This document shows, one piece after another, positions 42,304 to 52,260 of a stretch of DNA of 64,000 bases. The DNA lies in contig NZ_JAUYTT010000008.1 of assembly GCF_030695035.1 (NCBI RefSeq), positions 558,001-622,000 of the forward strand, written 5' to 3'. The notes beneath the pieces were generated by a model. It was given only the letters and a program-made list of their open reading frames with translations, was not told the DNA's origin and searched no databases. Every line of letters begins with the position of its first letter. The first letter of the stretch is position 1. A program made the translations under genes and the position numbers. Origin of the DNA: Frigidibacter sp. (GTDB taxonomy: Bacteria > Pseudomonadota > Alphaproteobacteria > Rhodobacterales > Rhodobacteraceae).

Positions 42304-42426
42304 GGGGGGGCTCCTGCTGTCGTCCGTCTTTCGAGATGCTCTCTTGCCCGAGCTTTTGTTGCAAAGCAAGACACAATGCCTTTAAGGCTATCGATGTAAG
42401 GTATATCTAAACTTGAGGAAAAAGTT

Positions 42427-43181
42427 ATGAGCGCTGCGAACGAACTGATCGAACATTGGCAAAAAATCAACTTGGAAAAAGGACCATTTCGCCACCCGAA
42501 CGATAAACCTTTTCTCGATAAACAATGCAGTTCCTGGAAAAACTGCGAACATGCTGTTGAAAGTTATCGAGCATCGGATCAAATTACAAAGGTTATCTAT
42601 GACATTTACCCCGCGCCTTATTCTGGCGACATCAGGAAGGCCAAAATCTTCCTGCTCATGCTGAACCCCTCTTGGGCACCTGACGATCTTCATCATCAGA
42701 TCGAGAGCGAAGTTTACAGGAAAGCTGAACAGGCTGCTCTTTGGCAACAAGATCTGGATGAGCGCTTTCCAAATCACTACCTCAACCCCAACTTCTGTTG
42801 GTCAGGCGGGTATCGCTATTGGGAGAAAAAGCTCAAACATGTTGCTGCAGAAGTTCGCGATCGCAAAAAGTCAGCTATACTTCCGCGCTCGCTGAACTTT
42901 CGCAGAACTTGGCAACAATCGAGCTATTCCCCTACCGCTCCCTAAATTTTAAGTTTTTGCCTGACTACCACAACTTACGCTCCGTTCAACTCGTGAAGGA
43001 CTTTGTCAAAGAAGTCTCTGAGTGTCACGATAAGCTTGTCATTGCATTGCGGCAGCCAAAGCTGTGGGATTTGCAACATAAAGAGAACGTATTGGTGTAT
43101 AGTTCGGCGCGACGTCAGACCGCAAGCCTTGGACCTAGTAGTCTTGGCTGGTCACCAATACTCGACGCTATATGCCCGTAG
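42427..43181 (+). pseudogene. AT-rich orphan gene with a single frameshift
   Basis: An unrecognised gene that would encode about 251 residues if a one-base shift is restored. From the ATG at 42427 (GAGGA upstream) the frame runs through KIFLLMLNPSWAPDDLHHQI and FCWSGGYRYWEKKLKHVAAE up to RDRKKS, then goes off; the next frame continues with SYTSALAELSQNLATIELFP and KDFVKEVSECHDKLVIALRQ to a stop at 43181. The break is at an A5 run (42865-42869); six A residues would join the frames. Base composition is much more AT-rich than the neighbours, a sign of recent transfer. The LLMLNPS start vaguely recalls uracil-DNA-glycosylase-like folds, but this is not firm. Confidence 0.7.
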
Positions 43182-43193
43182 ACACACGTCACC

Positions 43194-44006
43194 TCACGCC
43201 CCCTCAAACCGCACCCCCCGCCGCAAAAACTGCGTCGCATGCGCACTCACGCTCTCCGGCTTCCCCGTCGTCAGATACCGCGACCCCGTCCCCGCCCCCA
43301 GCATTTCCGGCCGGCGCACCAGGTAGTCCGCCGTCGCCTCGGCCACCAGCCGCGGCTGCGAGAACACGCGGACGTCCGGCCCAAGCGCCGTCTGGAACAC
43401 CGCCTCCATCAGCGGGTAATGGGTGCAGCCGAGGATCGCCGCCTCGGGCTTGGGCATCCGGCGCAGCAGCGCCTCGACATGGCTGCGCACCAGCGCCTCG
43501 GCCAGCATCTCGTCCCCCGCCTCGATGGCATCGACCACGCCGCCGCAGGGCTGCGCCTCGACATCCACCCCGATGGCGCGGAACGCGAGCTCGCGCTGGA
43601 AGGCCCGGCTCGCCACCGTCGCCGGCGTCGCAAACAGCGCCACATGCTTGACCGCCACTTCGCGCGGGGAGGAGTTGTCGCCCCATTGCCGCTCGGTCAG
43701 CGCCTCGATCAGCGGCACGAACACCCCCAGCACCCGCTTGTCCGCCGGCACCCAGGTCTCCTGCATCCGCTTCAGGGCGGCGGCGCTGGCGGTGTTGCAG
43801 GCCAGGATCACCAGATCGCAACCCTCGTCCCACAGCCGCTCCACCCCCGCGCAGGTAAGGCGGAAGATGTCATCGGCATCGCGCACCCCGTAGGGCGCAT
43901 GGGCATTGTCGCCCAGATAGACGAAAGGCACCGAGGGCAGCCGCGCCTGCAGCGCCGCCAGCACCGTCAGCCCGCCCAGACCGGAATCGAACACCCCAAC
44001 CGCCAT
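43194..44006 (-). CDS. murI: Glutamate racemase
   Basis: Supplies D-glutamate for peptidoglycan, 270 residues. [20 protein letters not shown] contains the first catalytic-site Asp/Ser, [16 protein letters not shown] the first catalytic cysteine, and [17 protein letters not shown] the second cysteine. [15 protein letters not shown] is also conserved. The ATG at 44006 is preceded by GGAGGGC; a TTG four codons earlier also fits the frame. It may be cotranscribed with the acyltransferase gene lying 42 bases upstream. Confidence 0.95.
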   Translation of the reverse strand: MAVGVFDSGLGGLTVLAALQARLPSVPFVYLGDNAHAPYGVRDADDIFRLTCAGVERLWDEGCDLVILACNTASAAALKRMQETWVPADKRVLGVFVPLIEALTERQWGDNSSPREVAVKHVALFATPATVASRAFQRELAFRAIGVDVEAQPCGGVVDAIEAGDEMLAEALVRSHVEALLRRMPKPEAAILGCTHYPLMEAVFQTALGPDVRVFSQPRLVAEATADYLVRRPEMLGAGTGSRYLTTGKPESVSAHATQFLRRGVRFEGA

Positions 44007-44048
44007 GACGCCCTCCAACCCGGGCGGGGCACCCTTGCGGGGCGCCTC

Positions 44049-44924
44049 TCAGGCCCGGTATTTCTGCTCGAACTCGAAGCCGTGGTCGAAACTCTCGAAG
44101 GGCTTCGGGCTCAACTGATACGTCTCCTTGCGCAGGAAATCCATCATCCGCTTGGGGTCGCCCTTCAGCGCGTCGAGCTTGGTGGCATTCACCGGCTCGC
44201 CGATCACCACCTCCACCGGCTCGTCGATGCGCGCGCGGAATTCCTTGATCAGCAGCGCCAGCCGCAGGGTCATGTGCAGGTGGCTGGCAATCTGGAACAG
44301 GCGCGAGTTGTGGCCCGTGAAGAACACCGGCACCACCGTCGCGCCCGACTTGGCGATCATCTTGGCGGTGAAGTTGCGCCAGCCGGGGTCCATCGGCCGC
44401 CCAAAGGGCCGCGCGGCGGTGCTGACCGTGCCGCCCGGGAAGATGCCGATGGCCCCGCCCGCGTTCAGATAGCGCAGCGATTCCGCCCGCGTCTCCAGGT
44501 TCAGCTTGGCCGCCGCCTTGGTCTCGTCGAAGGAAATCGGCAGGATCACCCGGTTCAGGTCTTCCGACCGGCGAAAGACCGAATTGGCAAGGATCCGGAA
44601 ATCCCCCCGCGCCCGCGACAGGATATGCCCCATCATGAGGCCATCAAGTATGCCGTAAGGATGGTTGGCGATCAGGATCAGCGGGCCATTGGCCGGGATG
44701 TTCGACAGGCTGCCGCCGACGATGTTCAGGCTCAGGCCATAGCGGTCCAGCATCACCTGCCAGAAGTCGGCGCCCCGCTCCACATCGGTCTCGTAACCTC
44801 GAGCCCGGCGGATCAGGCCGATGCGGCCAGTGACATTCTCCAGCACGCGAATCAAGGTGCGGCCGCCCTTGGATTGGGCCGAGGAGGCGTAGGAGATTTC
44901 GCGCGCGATTTCTTTTTTCTTCAT
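44049..44924 (-). CDS. PlsC-like lysophospholipid acyltransferase
   Basis: Membrane-associated acyltransferase of 291 residues. The acyltransferase block I is LILIANHPYGILDGLMMGHI (H-x4-D), and GGAIGIFPGGTVSTAARPFG is block III. Residues about 1-80 precede it without a clear membrane helix, which resembles the OlsA/hemolysin-related lysophospholipid acyltransferases rather than PlsC itself. It probably acylates a lyso-lipid, such as ornithine lipid or phosphatidic acid; substrate not determined. It lies between murI and the indolepyruvate oxidoreductase gene, all minus strand. Confidence 0.85.
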   Translation of the reverse strand: MKKKEIAREISYASSAQSKGGRTLIRVLENVTGRIGLIRRARGYETDVERGADFWQVMLDRYGLSLNIVGGSLSNIPANGPLILIANHPYGILDGLMMGHILSRARGDFRILANSVFRRSEDLNRVILPISFDETKAAAKLNLETRAESLRYLNAGGAIGIFPGGTVSTAARPFGRPMDPGWRNFTAKMIAKSGATVVPVFFTGHNSRLFQIASHLHMTLRLALLIKEFRARIDEPVEVVIGEPVNATKLDALKGDPKRMMDFLRKETYQLSPKPFESFDHGFEFEQKYRA

Positions 44925-45042
44925 GATGTCCGATGTAGCAGAGCCTGACGGGCAGTATCCCGGATTCTCCGAGTCTCGCCAGCAAAGATGACAGTGACAC
45001 GACGGTTGTGATCGGATCGTTACCGCCGCGTCACCTGAGCTG

Positions 45043-48000
45043 TCATTCCGCTGCCTGCCGAAGCGGCGTTCCGCCCTCCCGGAAGGCCGCCAGCAGCTCT
45101 GCCCGCCGCGCGGCCGCCGCCCGTGCCGAGGCCTCCTTCACCGGACCAAAGCCGCGGATCTGCAGGGGCAGCCGCGCCAGCGCCTCGGCAATCTCCAGCG
45201 TCGCGGGGCTCACGCCGGGCAGGATCTCGGCCATATCCGCCTCATATTCCGCGATCAGCGCCCGCTCCATCCGCCGCTCGGCGCTGCGGCCGAACAGGTC
45301 CAGCGCCGTGCCCCGCAGTGGCTTCAGCCGCGCCAGCAGCCGGAAGGCCGGCAGCATCCACGGCCCGAAGGCGCGCTTCTTCGGCCGCCCGCCCGGCTCT
45401 GTCCCGCTCAGCATTGGCGGGGCGAGGTGGAACTTGGGCCGGAAGCCCGGCTCGAACTCCGCCTCGGCCTTGGCGAGGGTCGTCAAGTGCAGCCGCGCGA
45501 CCTCATATTCATCCTTGTAGGCCAGCAGCTTGTGATAGCCCTCCGCCACCGCCTCGCGGAGCGTCTCTGGCGCGCGGGCGACGAGGGCGCGGTAACGATC
45601 CGCCAGCGCGGCGTTCTGATAGTCGATCAGATGCGCGGTGCGGAAGTCGATTTTCTGCTGCAGTGTCAAGGGCTTCTGCGGCTTCGTCTGCGCAAGTTTT
45701 TCCGCCTCCAACGGCCGTTCCGCCGCCCACCGCCCGATCTCGAAGGCGGCAAGGTTGCCCTTCACGCCCGCGCCGTTCATCTCGATGGCACGGCGGATCG
45801 CCTCGCGGCTGATCGGCACGAAGCCCTTCTGCCAGGCCGCCCCCAGCACGATCATGTTGGAATAGATGCTGTCGCCAAGCGCCTTCGCCGCCAGCTCCGT
45901 CGCATCCAGGAACGAGGCCCGCTCTTGCAACCGCGCTTCAAGAGACAGGCGCAACTGGCTGGAGGGCAAGCGGAATTCCCGGTCGCGGGTGAAGGCGCCG
46001 GTGATGATTTCATGGCTATTGACCACGGCGCCGGTGCGCCCCGCCCGCATCAGGCCAAGCGTCCGCGCCCCCGCCGTCACCACCAGATCGCCGCCGATCA
46101 CGCAATCGGCCTCGCCCACCGCCACGCGAATGGCGCTGATATCCTCGGGGCGGTTGGCAACCCGCAGGTGGATATGCACAGCGCCGCCCTTCTGGGCCAG
46201 CCCCGCCATCTCCATCATCCCCGCGCCCTTGCCATCCAGATGCGCCGCCATCGCCAGCACCGCGCCGACGGTGACTACCCCGGTGCCGCCAACGCCGGTC
46301 AGCAGGGTGTTGTGGGTGCCGTGGATTGCGGGCAGCACAGGTTCCGGCAGGTCCGGCAGCTTCAGCGCGGCCGGTTCGGCGCGCTTGACCTTCGCCCCCT
46401 CCAGCGTGACGAAGCTGGGGCAGAAGCCCTTGAGGCAGCTGAAATCCTTGTTGCAGCTCGACTGGTCGATGGCGCGCTTGCGGCCAAGTTCCGTCTCCAC
46501 CGGCACGATCGACACGCAGTTCGACTGCACCCCGCAATCGCCGCAGCCCTCGCAGATGTCGGTGTTGATGAACACGCGCCTGTCCGGGTCGGGGAAGGTG
46601 CCGCGCTTGCGGCGACGGCGTTTTTCGGCGGCGCAGGTCTGCACATAAACTATGGCCGATACGCCCTTGATCCGGCTGTATTTTTCCTGAAGCGGCATCA
46701 GCCCGGCGCGCTCGATCGTCTCGATGCCCTGCGGGAAACCGTCAAAGTCGATTTCTTCTTTCTCATCATAGACTAGCGCGACGTTCTTAACGCCCATCGC
46801 CCGGATTTCCCGCACGATCTGCTGCGCCGTCAGCCCGCCCTCGTTCTTCTGCCCGCCGGTCATTGCAACGGCATCGTTGAACAGGATCTTGTAGGTGATG
46901 GTCACTCCGGCCGCCAGCGCGGCGCGGATCGCCTGAACGCCGGAATGGTTGTAGGTGCCGTCGCCAAGGTTCTGAAAAACATGGGTTCTTGTGGAGAACG
47001 GCGCCTCGCCGATCCAGTTCGCGCCCTCGCCGCCCATATGGGTGAAGCCGGTGGTCTCGCGGTCCATCCACTGCACCATGTAGTGACAGCCGATCCCGGC
47101 ATAGGCGCGGCTGCCTTCCGGCACCTTGGTGGAGCTGTTATGCGGGCAGCCCGAGCAGAACCAGGGCTGGCGGGTCGCAATCTCGGGCGCATTGTCGGAT
47201 TTCCGAGCCTCTGCAAGCAGTTGGAGACCGTTCTTGATGCGATCCGTGCCGCGCCCTTCCTCGATCAGGATCGCGCCCAGCTTCTCGGCGATCATCACCG
47301 GATCCAGCGCATAGCGCGTCGGGAACAGTTCGGCACCCGTCCCCGAATGCTTCCAGCCATAGACACGGCGGCCGCGGCGGTCGTCGAAGATGCTTTCCTT
47401 GACCTGCACCTCGATCAGCTTGCGCTTTTCCTCGACCACCACGATCAGCTCCAGGCCCGAAGCCCATTCGGAAAAGCTGGTCATGTCCAGCGGCCAGGTC
47501 TGGCCGACCTTGTAGGTGGTGATCCCCAGCCGCTCCGCCTCGGCGGCATCGATGCCCAGAAGCGAGAGCGCATGGACGAGATCGAGCCAGTTCTTGCCGG
47601 CAGCGACGAAACCGATCTTCGCGCCGGGGCGGCCCCAGACCCGTTTGTCGATTTTGTTAGCCCGGGCAAAGGCTTCGGCGGCGAACCTCTTGTGGTCGAT
47701 CATTCGCGCTTCCTGCGCGACGGGGGTATCGCCAAGGCGGATGCTGAGCCCGCCGGGTGGCATCGCAAATTGCGGGAGAACGAACTGCATCCGGTCCGGG
47801 CGGCCATCGACAACGGCCGTCGCCTCCACCGTGTCCTTCATCGTCTTCAGCCCGGTCCAGACCCCGGCGAAGCGCGACAGCGCAAACCCGTAGAGCCCGT
47901 AGTCCAAAATCTCCTGCACACCGGCCGGAGAGATCACCGGGATATACGCGTCGATCATCGCCCAGTCGGACTGGTGCAGCACGGTCGAGGACTCGCCGGT

Positions 48001-48456
48001 ATGGTCATCGCCCATCGCCATCAGCACCCCGCCCTGCGGTGCGGTGCCGGCCATGTTGGCGTGGCGCATCACGTCGCCGGTGCGGTCCACCCCCGGGCCC
48101 TTGCCATACCACAGCGCGAAGACGCCATCGCCAGCGCCTTCGCCGCGCAGGCCCGCCTGCTGGGTGCCCCAGATCGCGGTGGCCGCGAGATCCTCGTTCA
48201 GCCCCTCTTGGAACAGCACGCCCGCCGCCGTCAGCTCCTTGCGGGCGCGCAGCATCTGCATGTCGACCGCGCCAAGCGGCGAGCCGCGATAGCCGGTCAC
48301 ATAGCCTGCGGTGTTCAGCCCGGCCGCATGGTCGCGCGCCGCCTGCATCAGCATCAGCCGCACAAGCGCCTGGGTGCCGTTCAGAAGCACGGTCGATTTC
48401 GTCAGGTCGAAGCGGTCGGCGAGCGAGATCTCACCTGTCACATTCTGCCTGCTCAT
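45043..48456 (-). CDS. ior: Indolepyruvate ferredoxin oxidoreductase, fused subunits
   Basis: TPP-dependent, CoA-acylating oxidation of aryl 2-oxoacids (from Trp, Tyr, Phe) with ferredoxin as acceptor; 1137 residues in one chain, where archaeal forms use two subunits. It contains the N-terminal pyrimidine domain (GYVTGYRGSPLGAVDMQMLR), the TPP domain (FNDAVAMTGGQKNEGGLTAQ), cysteine motifs for [4Fe-4S] clusters (CEGCGDCGVQSNC and CNKDFSCLKGFCPSF) and the C-terminal gamma-type domain (LLTGVGGTGVVTVGAVLAMA). The start MSRQNVTGEISL at 48456 has GGAGGTG upstream. A LysR regulator is divergent. Functional class is strong; exact substrate is inferred. Confidence 0.93.
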   Translation of the reverse strand: MSRQNVTGEISLADRFDLTKSTVLLNGTQALVRLMLMQAARDHAAGLNTAGYVTGYRGSPLGAVDMQMLRARKELTAAGVLFQEGLNEDLAATAIWGTQQAGLRGEGAGDGVFALWYGKGPGVDRTGDVMRHANMAGTAPQGGVLMAMGDDHTGESSTVLHQSDWAMIDAYIPVISPAGVQEILDYGLYGFALSRFAGVWTGLKTMKDTVEATAVVDGRPDRMQFVLPQFAMPPGGLSIRLGDTPVAQEARMIDHKRFAAEAFARANKIDKRVWGRPGAKIGFVAAGKNWLDLVHALSLLGIDAAEAERLGITTYKVGQTWPLDMTSFSEWASGLELIVVVEEKRKLIEVQVKESIFDDRRGRRVYGWKHSGTGAELFPTRYALDPVMIAEKLGAILIEEGRGTDRIKNGLQLLAEARKSDNAPEIATRQPWFCSGCPHNSSTKVPEGSRAYAGIGCHYMVQWMDRETTGFTHMGGEGANWIGEAPFSTRTHVFQNLGDGTYNHSGVQAIRAALAAGVTITYKILFNDAVAMTGGQKNEGGLTAQQIVREIRAMGVKNVALVYDEKEEIDFDGFPQGIETIERAGLMPLQEKYSRIKGVSAIVYVQTCAAEKRRRRKRGTFPDPDRRVFINTDICEGCGDCGVQSNCVSIVPVETELGRKRAIDQSSCNKDFSCLKGFCPSFVTLEGAKVKRAEPAALKLPDLPEPVLPAIHGTHNTLLTGVGGTGVVTVGAVLAMAAHLDGKGAGMMEMAGLAQKGGAVHIHLRVANRPEDISAIRVAVGEADCVIGGDLVVTAGARTLGLMRAGRTGAVVNSHEIITGAFTRDREFRLPSSQLRLSLEARLQERASFLDATELAAKALGDSIYSNMIVLGAAWQKGFVPISREAIRRAIEMNGAGVKGNLAAFEIGRWAAERPLEAEKLAQTKPQKPLTLQQKIDFRTAHLIDYQNAALADRYRALVARAPETLREAVAEGYHKLLAYKDEYEVARLHLTTLAKAEAEFEPGFRPKFHLAPPMLSGTEPGGRPKKRAFGPWMLPAFRLLARLKPLRGTALDLFGRSAERRMERALIAEYEADMAEILPGVSPATLEIAEALARLPLQIRGFGPVKEASARAAAARRAELLAAFREGGTPLRQAAE

Positions 48457-48494
48457 TGGGCACCTCCCCTTGCTTGATGAGCACGAGAGCATGA

Positions 48495-48515
48495 TAGGTC
48501 AAAAAACCTGACCTA
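48495..48515. promoter_or_regulatory. Palindromic operator candidate between ior and its LysR regulator
   Basis: TAGGTCA (48495-48501), seven bases AAAAACC, TGACCTA (48509-48515): a perfect 7-bp inverted repeat in the 181-base divergent region. It lies 39 bases upstream of the ior start and 123 upstream of the regulator start. It is the best LysR-site candidate in the gap. Confidence 0.55.
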
Positions 48516-48637
48516 CAAAATCACTTTTTTGCCGTCTTCATCTGTTTGGCATCTGGCACACTCATATGTAGGCAGCGCAAGGCAGCCATGTAATAAGTGC
48601 TATTGCCGGGGATATCCGGCGCAAGGAAGGCGACGAG

Positions 48638-49546
48638 ATGGACTGGGACAAGCTGAGAATCTTTCACGCGGTGGCCGATGCCGGCAGCCTGACCCATGCC
48701 GGGGACACCCTGCATCTGAGCCAGTCTGCTGTGTCGCGCCAGATCCGCGCGCTGGAAGAGAGCCTTGGGACCACCCTGTTCCACCGCCATGCGCGGGGAC
48801 TGATTCTCACCGAACAGGGCGAGTTGCTGTTCGATGCCACCAGCTCGATGGCCAAGCGCCTTGATACCGCCGAGGCCCGGATCCGCGACAGCGAGGAAGA
48901 GGTGTTCGGGGTGCTGAAGGTCACCACCACCACCGGGTTTGGCTCGCTCTGGCTCGCGCCGCGGCTGACCAAGCTCTATGACCGCTTCCCCGATCTGACG
49001 ATCGACCTGATGCTGGAGGAGCGGGTGCTGGACCTGCCGATGCGCGAGGCCGATGTGGCGATCCGCATGAAGGAACCGAGCCAGGCCGACCTGATCCGCA
49101 AGCGGCTGATGAACATCCGGATGCGGCTTTATGCCAGCGAGCAGTATCTGGCGCAGCGCGGCGTGCCCCAGCAGATCGAGGACATGCGCCACCACCGGCT
49201 GATCTGCCAGAACCCGAATGCGGCGCAGGTCGCGGCGGGGCTGGCGATGGTGCAGAACCTGACCAGCTATGAGATTCCCTCGCTGCTGTACGTGAACAAC
49301 TATTTCGGCGTGCTGCAGGGCGTGCTGAACCATATCGGCATCGGCGTGCTGCCCGATTACCTGACCGACGATTTCCCGCATCTGGTGCCGGTGCTGGCCG
49401 ATGTGCATTCGGCCGAGGTGCCGGTGTTTCTGGCCTATCCCGAGGAGTTGCGGCAATCCAAGCGCATCGCGGCGTTCCGCGATTTCGTGACAGAAGAGAT
49501 CATGGCTTACCGCAAGCGCCAGATGGATGAGGCTGTGCCGGCCTGA
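48638..49546 (+). CDS. LysR-family transcriptional regulator
   Basis: A LysR regulator of 302 residues, transcribed away from the ior gene. The N-terminal winged helix-turn-helix is DKLRIFHAVADAGSLTHAGD with SQSAVSRQIRALEESLGTTL, then the linker helix and a periplasmic-binding-like effector domain (KVTTTTGFGSLWLAPRLTKL, then VLDLPMREADVAIRM). GVLQGVLNHIGIGVLPDYLT is near the end. Divergent LysR genes usually control their neighbour, so it probably regulates ior in response to an aromatic acid or amino acid. AAGGAAGGCG precedes the ATG. Confidence 0.9.
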   Translation: MDWDKLRIFHAVADAGSLTHAGDTLHLSQSAVSRQIRALEESLGTTLFHRHARGLILTEQGELLFDATSSMAKRLDTAEARIRDSEEEVFGVLKVTTTTGFGSLWLAPRLTKLYDRFPDLTIDLMLEERVLDLPMREADVAIRMKEPSQADLIRKRLMNIRMRLYASEQYLAQRGVPQQIEDMRHHRLICQNPNAAQVAAGLAMVQNLTSYEIPSLLYVNNYFGVLQGVLNHIGIGVLPDYLTDDFPHLVPVLADVHSAEVPVFLAYPEELRQSKRIAAFRDFVTEEIMAYRKRQMDEAVPA

Positions 49547-49615
49547 CCCTGCGCCTGACGGATCAGCCATGCGGGACACGCATGGCGGCCATGATGCATC
49601 TGCGGCATGTTTTTC

Positions 49616-49643
49616 CTTGAACGGTTTGCGCCGCGCCCATAAA
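49616..49643 (+). promoter_or_regulatory. RpoH-type promoter of a candidate small RNA
   Basis: CTTGAA (49616-49621), a 14-base spacer, then CCCATAAA (49636-49643). This is nearly the heat-shock sigma factor consensus CTTGAA-N14-CCCATNT. Transcription would begin about 49649-49652, just before the 5' hairpin of the RNA described next. Confidence 0.7.
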
Positions 49644-49649
49644 TGCAGC

Positions 49650-49735
49650 GCAGAAGACGGTTGTTTGAGGAAACTCTACGCGTCTTCTACCTCCCTGTTG
49701 GACTTGGGCCGAGCATTGTCTCGGCCTTTTTTTTT
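49650..49735 (+). ncRNA. Candidate stress small RNA of about 85 nt
   Basis: Between the LysR gene and purL. The predicted transcript begins with hairpin AGAAGACG (49652-49659) / CGTCTTCT (49681-49688), has an unpaired middle with ACCTCCCTGTTGGACTT (containing CCTCCC, complementary to Shine-Dalgarno sequences), and ends in a strong terminator GGCCGAG (49707-49713)/CTCGGCC (49720-49726) plus nine T (49727-49735). It has no plausible coding sequence. In Rhodobacter many RNAs of this architecture are made by RpoHI/RpoHII under singlet oxygen or heat. Homology to a named RNA could not be determined by eye. Confidence 0.72.
49707..49735 (+). terminator. Rho-independent terminator of the small RNA
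   Basis: Stem GGCCGAG/CTCGGCC with a six-base loop CATTGT and an uninterrupted T9 run, among the strongest terminators in the window. It is 160 bases after the LysR stop, so it could serve that gene as well. Confidence 0.88.
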
Positions 49736-49739
49736 CGTT

Positions 49740-50080
49740 TGATCGCAGGGAGAAGGCTGAGCGCGCCCGGCCCGCTCGCAGCAGTGTGAAGGAACGTATG
49801 CCCCGCCATCCGGTTGTTTCCGCAACGGCGCCCGGCAACGGCCGGCCCGTTCAGCATCTGGCCGCGGAAGGCTTGTGGGGGATCGGCCGGGAATGGCCGG
49901 GGCTACGGCCTTGGCACTCCGGCCCGGGACTGCCGCAGCGCCGCCGCGAGCCGGGGCAGAGAGACGGGCGCGTCCGGGAATGGGCGCGTCCGTTTCCGTC
50001 TATCCCCCCAAAAACCCGCTTCCCTGCGCGGGGCGCACCCCTTAGAGATGCCGCCCAAGTGCAGCAAGGGGACAGACGCC
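49740..50080. other. Intergenic region upstream of purL, no gene seen
   Basis: These 341 bases contain an open frame with no family resemblance, and I do not annotate a gene. The 11-base direct repeat GGGCGCGTCCG occurs at 49966-49976 and 49982-49992. CAAGGGGACAGACGCC precedes the purL ATG. A purine riboswitch was not recognised. Confidence 0.5.
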
Positions 50081-52252
50081 ATGCAAGAACCGCAGATCAC
50101 CACCGACCTGATTGCCGCGCATGGGCTGAAACCCGATGAATACCAGCGGATCCTGGACATCATCGGCCGCGAGCCGACCTTTACCGAGCTGGGGATCTTC
50201 TCGGCGATGTGGAACGAGCATTGTTCGTACAAATCCTCGAAGAAATGGCTGCGCACGCTGTTTACCGAAGGGCCGCAGGTGATCTGCGGGCCGGGCGAGA
50301 ATGCGGGCGTGGTCGACATCGGCGATGGGCTGGCGGTGATCTTCAAGATGGAGAGCCACAACCACCCTTCGTATATCGAGCCGCATCAGGGCGCGGGCAC
50401 CGGCGTCGGCGGCATCCTGCGCGACGTGTTCACCATGGGCGCGCGCCCGATTGCGGTGATGGACGCGCTGTCCTTCGGCGAGCCCGCGCACCCGAAGACC
50501 GCGCATCTGGTGAAGGGCGTGGTCGAGGGGATCGGCGGCTATGGCAATGCCTTCGGGGTGCCGAATGTCGGCGGCGAGGTGCGGTTCCACAAGGCCTATA
50601 ACGGCAACTGTCTGGTCAACGCCTTTGCCGCGGGGCTGGCCGAGACGGATGCGATCTTCTACTCGGCGGCTTCGGGCGTGGGGATGCCGGTCGTGTATCT
50701 GGGCGCCAAGACCGGCCGTGACGGGGTTGGCGGCGCGACGATGGCTTCGGCCGAGTTCGACGACACCATCGAGGAGAAGCGTCCCACCGTGCAGGTCGGC
50801 GACCCCTTCACCGAGAAACGGCTGCTGGAGGCGTGCCTCGAACTGATGGCCTCGGGCGCCGTGATCTCGATCCAGGACATGGGCGCGGCGGGGCTGACCT
50901 GCTCGGCCGTCGAGATGGGCGACAAGGGCGGGCTTGGTATCCGGCTGGACCTTGACCGGGTGCCGGTGCGCGAGAAGGGCATGACGGCCTATGAGATGAT
51001 GCTGTCGGAGAGCCAGGAGCGGATGCTGATGGTGCTGAAGCCCGAGCGCGAGGCGGAGGCGAAGGCGATCTTCGACAAATGGGATCTGGATTTCGCGGTG
51101 GTCGGCGAGACCATCCCCGAGGACCGCTTCCTGATCATCCACGGCAATGAGACCAAGGCCGATCTGCCGCTGTCGAAGCTGTCCTCGTCCGCCCCCGAAT
51201 ATGACCGCCCTTGGGTGGAGACGCCCGCCGCCGCGCCCTTGGGCGAGGTGCCGGTGATCGGCCCGATGGCGGCGCTGAAGGCCCTGCTTGGCAGCCCGAA
51301 CCACGCCCATAAGGGCTGGGTCTGGGAGCAATACGACACGATGGTGATGGCCGACACCGTGCGCGCCCCCGGCCTTGGTGCCGGTGTGGTGCGGGTGCAT
51401 GGCACCGAAAAGGCGCTGGCCTTCACCAGCGATGTCACCCCCCGCTATGTGAAGGCCAACCCCTATGAGGGCGGCAAGCAGGCGGTGGCGGAAGCTTACC
51501 GCAACCTGACCGCGGTGGGCGCGCTGCCGCTGGCGACGACCGACAACCTGAACTTCGGCAACCCGGAAAAGCCCGAGATCATGGGCCAGCTGGTGGGCGC
51601 GATCAAGGGCATCGGCGAGGCCTGCCGGGCGCTGGACTTCCCGATCGTGTCGGGCAACGTGTCGCTGTACAATGAAACCGACGGGACCGGGATCCTGCCG
51701 ACGCCGACCATCGGCGCGGTGGGGCTGCTTTCAAGCCTCGATGAGCTGATCGCCGGGCAGCCGGCCGAGGGCGATATCGCGCTGGTCATCGGCGGGGTTG
51801 GCAGCCATCTGGGCCAGTCGGCACTGCTGGTCGAGGCGTTCGGCATCGAAGGCGGCGACGCGCCGCATGTCGATCTCGTGGCCGAGCGCAAGCATGGCGA
51901 GTTCCTGCGCGCCAATCGCAAGGCCCTGCGCGCCGCGACCGACCTTTCCGATGGCGGGCTCGCGCTGGCGGCCTTCGAGATGGCCGAGGGCGCAGGCTTG
52001 GGTGTGGCGCTGGACAGCAGCGATATTGCCGAGCTCTTCGGCGAGGATCAGGCGCGTTATCTGGTGGCCTGCGATGCCGCCGGGGCTGAGGCGCTGGAGG
52101 CTGCGGCCAAGACCGCCGGTGTTCCGCTGGCCCGCGTCGGCACGTTCGGCGGCGACCGGGTGATGATGGGCCTCGATCTGGCGACGCTGGCGGAGCTTTC
52201 CACGCTCTACCGCAGCGCCTTTGCCGCGGCGGTCACCTACCCCGGCGCCTGA
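50081..52252 (+). CDS. purL: Phosphoribosylformylglycinamidine synthase subunit PurL
   Basis: ATP-dependent conversion of FGAR to FGAM in purine synthesis, 723 residues, the small PurL that works with PurS and PurQ. Features are [20 protein letters not shown], the [20 protein letters not shown] motif, the catalytic/ATP region [40 protein letters not shown], and two AIRS-like halves with [20 protein letters not shown] and [20 protein letters not shown]. The start [10 protein letters not shown] at 50081 is chosen because the extension upstream has no similarity. The purS and purQ genes are not in the window. Confidence 0.97.
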   Translation: MQEPQITTDLIAAHGLKPDEYQRILDIIGREPTFTELGIFSAMWNEHCSYKSSKKWLRTLFTEGPQVICGPGENAGVVDIGDGLAVIFKMESHNHPSYIEPHQGAGTGVGGILRDVFTMGARPIAVMDALSFGEPAHPKTAHLVKGVVEGIGGYGNAFGVPNVGGEVRFHKAYNGNCLVNAFAAGLAETDAIFYSAASGVGMPVVYLGAKTGRDGVGGATMASAEFDDTIEEKRPTVQVGDPFTEKRLLEACLELMASGAVISIQDMGAAGLTCSAVEMGDKGGLGIRLDLDRVPVREKGMTAYEMMLSESQERMLMVLKPEREAEAKAIFDKWDLDFAVVGETIPEDRFLIIHGNETKADLPLSKLSSSAPEYDRPWVETPAAAPLGEVPVIGPMAALKALLGSPNHAHKGWVWEQYDTMVMADTVRAPGLGAGVVRVHGTEKALAFTSDVTPRYVKANPYEGGKQAVAEAYRNLTAVGALPLATTDNLNFGNPEKPEIMGQLVGAIKGIGEACRALDFPIVSGNVSLYNETDGTGILPTPTIGAVGLLSSLDELIAGQPAEGDIALVIGGVGSHLGQSALLVEAFGIEGGDAPHVDLVAERKHGEFLRANRKALRAATDLSDGGLALAAFEMAEGAGLGVALDSSDIAELFGEDQARYLVACDAAGAEALEAAAKTAGVPLARVGTFGGDRVMMGLDLATLAELSTLYRSAFAAAVTYPGA

Positions 52253-52260
52253 GGCAATTG

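Noticed and set aside
49786-50139. Open frame of 117 codons overlapping the purL start
   Set aside because: No similarity to a family, it overlaps purL out of frame, and the composition is that of noncoding GC-rich DNA.
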